A DNA stretch of 24,919 nucleotides from a virus. A program made the translations under genes and the position numbers. The notes below the pieces were generated by a model. That model ran no database searches. It saw only the letters and a list, made by a program, of their open reading frames with translations, and was not told where the DNA came from. Positions 21,651 to 24,919 of the stretch are shown here, piece after piece (position 1 is the stretch's first letter; every line of letters begins with the position of its first letter). The stretch is from the IMG/VR virus record IMGVR_UViG_3300031999_000180, positions 1 to 24,919 of that record; one strand, 5' to 3'.

Positions 21651-22208
21651 TTAATAAGCCTTGCGCATGTCGATGTTTTTAAATTCAGGTTTTTTCTTTA
21701 ATTGATCTCGATACAATTTATCCTGAGACCTTATAACCTGTCGCATGTTAGCCGCCGTGTTACCGCCGGCATAAACCGCTTGAGGGTTCTTACTGATAGC
21801 TTTTAAAGCCGGAACCGGGTTCTGGCTTGTCTCAATCGCCTTAGCAAGAGCGGGGCTTGTTTCATTAGTTTGTGCGGTTAATTGTGTAAGTTTTTTCTTT
21901 GGAAGATTAACTGATTTTCTCGTTTTCATAAGATTCAAAGCACCGAATTTAAACATCGCTTTACCTTTTCGTCTCTTATGAAATGGGTCTTTTACAACCA
22001 CCATTTTTATAGGCGGGGTATAAAAAATATTTCCACCACCGGATTCAAACGAATCACTATCGATGGTTTTTGCTACAACATCAAATATTTCTCTTGCATC
22101 TTCCGATTTAATACGCTTACTGATAGGTGCGGCTAATATCCCCATAAGATTAGCCGCACCCTCAGACATGGCAAACTTTTCAAACGCAGAAGATTGGATA
22201 CCTGTCAT
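21651..22208 (-). CDS. Basic protein of unknown function, 185 residues
   Basis: AAGG precedes the ATG, and the gene starts three bases after the stop of the large upstream gene, so the two are likely coupled. The N-terminus contains SAFEKFAMSEGAANLMG, a version of the shared Lys-x-Ala motif at residues 8-13. The middle and C-terminus are Lys/Arg/Gln-rich (about residues 80-185), suggesting nucleic-acid contact. No domain is recognised. It travels with the 737-residue gene and may be its partner in the virion. Confidence 0.65.
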   Translation of the reverse strand: MTGIQSSAFEKFAMSEGAANLMGILAAPISKRIKSEDAREIFDVVAKTIDSDSFESGGGNIFYTPPIKMVVVKDPFHKRRKGKAMFKFGALNLMKTRKSVNLPKKKLTQLTAQTNETSPALAKAIETSQNPVPALKAISKNPQAVYAGGNTAANMRQVIRSQDKLYRDQLKKKPEFKNIDMRKAY

Positions 22209-22211
22209 TTT

Positions 22212-24425
22212 TTACCTTATCGACATTTTAACGTTCTCTAAACCACTTATCACCCCATCCAAACCTTTCATGGCGTTCTTTACCGCCGTCTCATCAATAT
22301 CCGACAAACCCATTCTTGCGGCTACAAGAAGGCTGGCAAGATCTGACAAGACTTTTTTCATCTCCGGGAGATTATCGATATATCCACCAAGGCTTTCATC
22401 ATTGATAAAGTTCAATGAAAGAACCACATCGGCGGCGTTTGGATCAGTCAATGTGCTCGCTTCTTTGATAAGATCTACACGTAGATCTTTCGTTATCCCT
22501 TTCAAAATCTCTTTAACGCGAGCAACTTTTTCCATGCTGTCAAAAATATGTGGATTAATATAATCACCATCAACACCATAGATAAAAACCGATTTGTTTG
22601 ATTTGTCGGAGAATCTTTGAATGGCAATACCCATTGCGCGATCACTAGCGGTTTTATCCATACCAAGGATTCTCAGGGCGGCTTTTGTTTCCAAAGTCGT
22701 AAGCGGTTTGTTACCGATATTTGCTATCTTCTTCAATGGTTCAAACGGCTTTCCATCAATCCTGTATCCGATCGAATGACCATCGGAAACCACACTCAAG
22801 GCGACTTTGGTAATATTCGCTTCCTCATAAGTTTTCTGTACAGACAGGTCGGGGCGCATGAAATCCTCACGATTAAGTGATTTCATAAACGCCTTATTGA
22901 CTATCAAAGACGATTCCGGAATAAGATAAATATGCGCTGCTTTTCCCACAATCATCTTATAAACCGGATCTTTTACCGACGACACTTTCTGAACAGAAGC
23001 AATGTTTGCCGGGATAATCACGATATCTTTTGAAACATAGACATGTGATTGATTGACAATGTATTTGCGGAAATTACCTTCAAGTTTAATGCATTCATAT
23101 GCGTTGCCGGCGCCATAAATCACGAACAAACCCTTTCCATAACTTCCACCATAGTAACTATTTTCCAGATACTTGCCACCCTCATTACGGTCCTTACCTT
23201 GCTCCATGATATTGAAACCGGCAAAGAGTTTATCAGACCCATCATTCTGATTATTCGGGTTAATATTAATGAAATCATCAGTCGTCGCGATTGAGAATAT
23301 TTTCATTGTTTTTTCGATAGCGTCAGGCATATTAAGAGCATTGGTTCCATAAAAACCAATACCGGTTTTATTATAATCATCATATGTGCAATAAAAACGA
23401 CCGTCCATGGAAAAGAATACTTGATCACGCTTTGTACGGATCGCTTTCTCTTTTTGAAGATCGTCATCCGATACTACCGCAGGGGTTATCACACAGTCAT
23501 TACCATAACGATCCTGATCAACCATATCCAGAATAATCCCAACGATCGGTTTTCCGATTTTTGAAGCTACAAATCTTTCGGAAGCCGAATCCCCACTCGA
23601 TATGAAATCTTCCATTGAGGGATACTCGTAGAGCCTCAATTCCGCTACGCATGGTGGCATCAGAGGGATTAGCTTCGACGTATCGATCATATCTGAGTCC
23701 AAAGCCGTCAGTGTCCTCTTAGCCTTTATAACACCGTTCAGATCGATCACACCACGCTGTTGTGTTCTCGGGACATCCTCTTCACGCTGATATTTTTTTA
23801 GCTGTACGATACCGTGGACAAGATCACCGGTATTATCATGAAATGCCGCTCCGACATCGGGATTAGTAATCAACGTCTCAGCAAGTTTTTCAATATCTTC
23901 TTTGTCGGCAAGCTGCCGCCATCCGGACATTTTTGCAAATGGAGGATAAAGCGATTCTTCCGGTGCATCATAAAGGCTGATTGATTGTTTCGGCATAACC
24001 CCACCCGGGGTCTTCAAAAGCTGGAATCCGCGGGTTTGGTCCCAACGGTTCTCGAGAGTTGCGATCTGGTCAGCCATCAAAATCTTTTTTACACCTTCTT
24101 CAGACGCGGGGTAATAACAATCCTTATCTTTTTCTTTATACACGAAAACATCAAATGGACTGAGCTTATAATCTTTTACAATAATGGGGAAATTGATCTG
24201 CTTCCCATTGAAGAAAACAACAATGCTTCCTTTTGCATAACCTTTATTTTCGTCAACGTTTTTTATGATAACATTGACGCCCACTTCCTTTGGAAGATAG
24301 TTGACTTGTTCATAAAATTGTTTGAGAATATCTTCATTCCAGTCAGCAACGTCATGCGACAATTCGAAATCAGCAAGCTTCACGAATGACGGCTTCTCGA
24401 TTACAGCATCATTAAGTTTAATCAT
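22212..24425 (-). CDS. Large structural-type protein of unknown function, 737 residues
   Basis: AAAGGAT lies six bases before the ATG. It is a soluble-looking, mixed protein without membrane segments or an enzyme signature that I can recognise. The Lys-x-Ala motif of the head cassette recurs in it (IEKLAE, KKIANI, MDKTAS, MEKVAR, TKVALS), chiefly in the last 250 residues, linking it to that set. The C-terminal 110 residues are helical. Size and context suggest a virion component (baseplate, tail or internal protein); no closer statement can be supported. It is second in an operon starting at the promoter near 24740. Confidence 0.65.
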   Translation of the reverse strand: MIKLNDAVIEKPSFVKLADFELSHDVADWNEDILKQFYEQVNYLPKEVGVNVIIKNVDENKGYAKGSIVVFFNGKQINFPIIVKDYKLSPFDVFVYKEKDKDCYYPASEEGVKKILMADQIATLENRWDQTRGFQLLKTPGGVMPKQSISLYDAPEESLYPPFAKMSGWRQLADKEDIEKLAETLITNPDVGAAFHDNTGDLVHGIVQLKKYQREEDVPRTQQRGVIDLNGVIKAKRTLTALDSDMIDTSKLIPLMPPCVAELRLYEYPSMEDFISSGDSASERFVASKIGKPIVGIILDMVDQDRYGNDCVITPAVVSDDDLQKEKAIRTKRDQVFFSMDGRFYCTYDDYNKTGIGFYGTNALNMPDAIEKTMKIFSIATTDDFININPNNQNDGSDKLFAGFNIMEQGKDRNEGGKYLENSYYGGSYGKGLFVIYGAGNAYECIKLEGNFRKYIVNQSHVYVSKDIVIIPANIASVQKVSSVKDPVYKMIVGKAAHIYLIPESSLIVNKAFMKSLNREDFMRPDLSVQKTYEEANITKVALSVVSDGHSIGYRIDGKPFEPLKKIANIGNKPLTTLETKAALRILGMDKTASDRAMGIAIQRFSDKSNKSVFIYGVDGDYINPHIFDSMEKVARVKEILKGITKDLRVDLIKEASTLTDPNAADVVLSLNFINDESLGGYIDNLPEMKKVLSDLASLLVAARMGLSDIDETAVKNAMKGLDGVISGLENVKMSIR

Positions 24426-24438
24426 AATTTATCCTTTA

Positions 24439-24711
24439 TTAAAGTTCTATTACAGATGGTGCCAATGTTGAATTGATAAGCGGACCAGCCGTTGCCGGCC
24501 CAAGTCCGGCGTTTAAAGCCGCGACAAATGACGGTGAAGCCATCGCTTTCGATATCGCATAACATATTGCATTTGCTAACATTTCAGTACCTTGAGTAGG
24601 AGTAACCGACGCGTCATCTTCAATAGCGTTAGCGTTATCTAACAAAAATTGTTTAACGCTATTAACAATTGATAAACCCAAAATTGAAGTCGTATACTTC
24701 ACTTGAGGCAC
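24439..24711 (-). CDS. Small hydrophobic-helix protein, 90 residues
   Basis: The start is GTG with AGGAGG seven bases upstream. The product is Ala/Ser/Thr-rich with two helices, a GTEMLANAICYAISKAMAS segment (about residues 40-60) and a Gly/Pro/Ala-rich end. It is first in the minus operon and followed after 13 bases by the 737-residue gene. No family is recognised; small proteins of this composition often occur among virion genes. Confidence 0.6.
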   Translation of the reverse strand: MPQVKYTTSILGLSIVNSVKQFLLDNANAIEDDASVTPTQGTEMLANAICYAISKAMASPSFVAALNAGLGPATAGPLINSTLAPSVIEL

Positions 24712-24732
24712 AGCGGATCCTCCTATCTATAT

Positions 24733-24759
24733 AGTATAATATAATTTAATAGATTTCAA
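24733..24759 (-). promoter_or_regulatory. Promoter for the minus operon ending at 21184
   Basis: On the minus strand TTGAAA (24759-24754) and TATACT (24738-24733), 15 bases apart; TACTAT two bases further on gives a 17-base spacer. The GTG start of the 24711 gene follows after about 20 bases. Confidence 0.5.
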
Positions 24760-24770
24760 TGAACAAAACC

Positions 24771-24800
24771 ATGTTATTAATATTAGATTTATGATATAAC
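24771..24800 (+). promoter_or_regulatory. TATAAC-type promoter, plus strand
   Basis: ATGTTA (24771-24776), an 18-base spacer and TATAAC (24795-24800). It shares the exact 13-mer ATAACAATATTGA with the promoter of the DHH-RT cassette. It is divergent from the 24733-24759 promoter. Confidence 0.5.
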
Positions 24801-24806
24801 AATATT

Positions 24807-24919
24807 GAAGAAAACTTACAAAATTTTTGGCCCGGCGCCTCCTAAAAACAATACCGGGCCCATGGGTGGTGATGCCCCTCCTTCCCCATTAGGGGAGGGG
24901 GGTCATCACTCATTTTTTT
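24807..24919 (+). ncRNA. Candidate small RNA with an anti-Shine-Dalgarno loop
   Basis: From the expected start of the promoter above to the T-run at the window edge there are about 110 bases without a gene. They hold a GGCCCGG/CCGGGCC hairpin (24829-24860) with an 18-base loop containing CCTCCTAAAAA (24838-24848), then a long GC-rich hairpin (24869-24909) and seven T. The loop sequence is complementary to TTTTAGGAG-type ribosome-binding sites present in this phage (for example before 20777). Confidence 0.45.
24869..24919 (+). terminator. Strong GC-rich terminator at the right edge
   Basis: GTGATG pairs with CATCAC, then, across a one-base bulge, a C/T-rich arm pairs with a G-run, closing on CCCC-ATTA-GGGG. 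TCA and seven T (24913-24919) follow, running to the window edge. Confidence 0.75.

Overview
The window reads as part of the genome of a tailed double-stranded DNA phage (Caudoviricetes), probably a large one and probably uncultured. The evidence is a complete large terminase subunit, a prohead-protease-like protein, a run of structural-type proteins with Shine-Dalgarno (SD) starts and TAATG overlaps, and many small proteins without cellular counterparts. I see no tRNA, rRNA, CRISPR array or insertion sequence. The protein-coding parts have moderate base composition; the stretch from about 19.48 to 20.65 kb is strikingly AT-rich.

Layout. (1) 14095 down to 1, minus strand: a packaging and head cassette. 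In transcription order it holds a possible small terminase protein, the large terminase, a large ligase fusion, a small conserved phage protein, then (after an oppositely oriented gene at 8964-9356) a chain of small glycine-rich or helical proteins, the protease-like protein, an acidic Ala/Glu-rich possible scaffold, a helical protein, three paralogous proteins (two with Ser-rich tails) and the first codons of a gene running off the left edge. (2) 14250-16402, plus strand: four small proteins that share an N-terminal motif with members of the minus cassette. (3) 16473-19076, plus strand: a tightly packed DHH phosphoesterase, a retron-like reverse transcriptase (RT) and RNase HI. A 40-residue ORF and a GC-rich, strongly folded, apparently noncoding stretch (19222-19457) follow. 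(4) 19483-20641: an AT-rich radical SAM gene, a 27-codon His/Cys peptide and a short acidic protein. A 41-base direct repeat lies on both sides of this module. (5) 20777-21108: one small conserved gene and a short promoter-terminator unit. (6) 24711 down to 21184, minus strand: four structural-type or unknown genes. (7) 24771-24919: a plus-strand promoter, two strong hairpins and a T-run, which look like a small RNA gene.

The most interesting content is the DHH-RT-RNase H cassette with its adjacent folded RNA region. The RT has the retron-type NAxxH motif and a YADD catalytic box, but there is no room for the usual msr-msd RNA upstream, so the folded region downstream is the best candidate partner. 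Second is a single polypeptide joining a LigD-type 3'-phosphoesterase, a P-loop domain and an ATP-dependent DNA ligase. Third is a recurring motif (acidic-hydrophobic-x-Lys-x-Ala/Gly) near the N-terminus of many small proteins and repeated inside the larger ones, which could be a capsid-targeting or protease-processing signal. All functional statements come from reading motifs by eye; no database search was possible.
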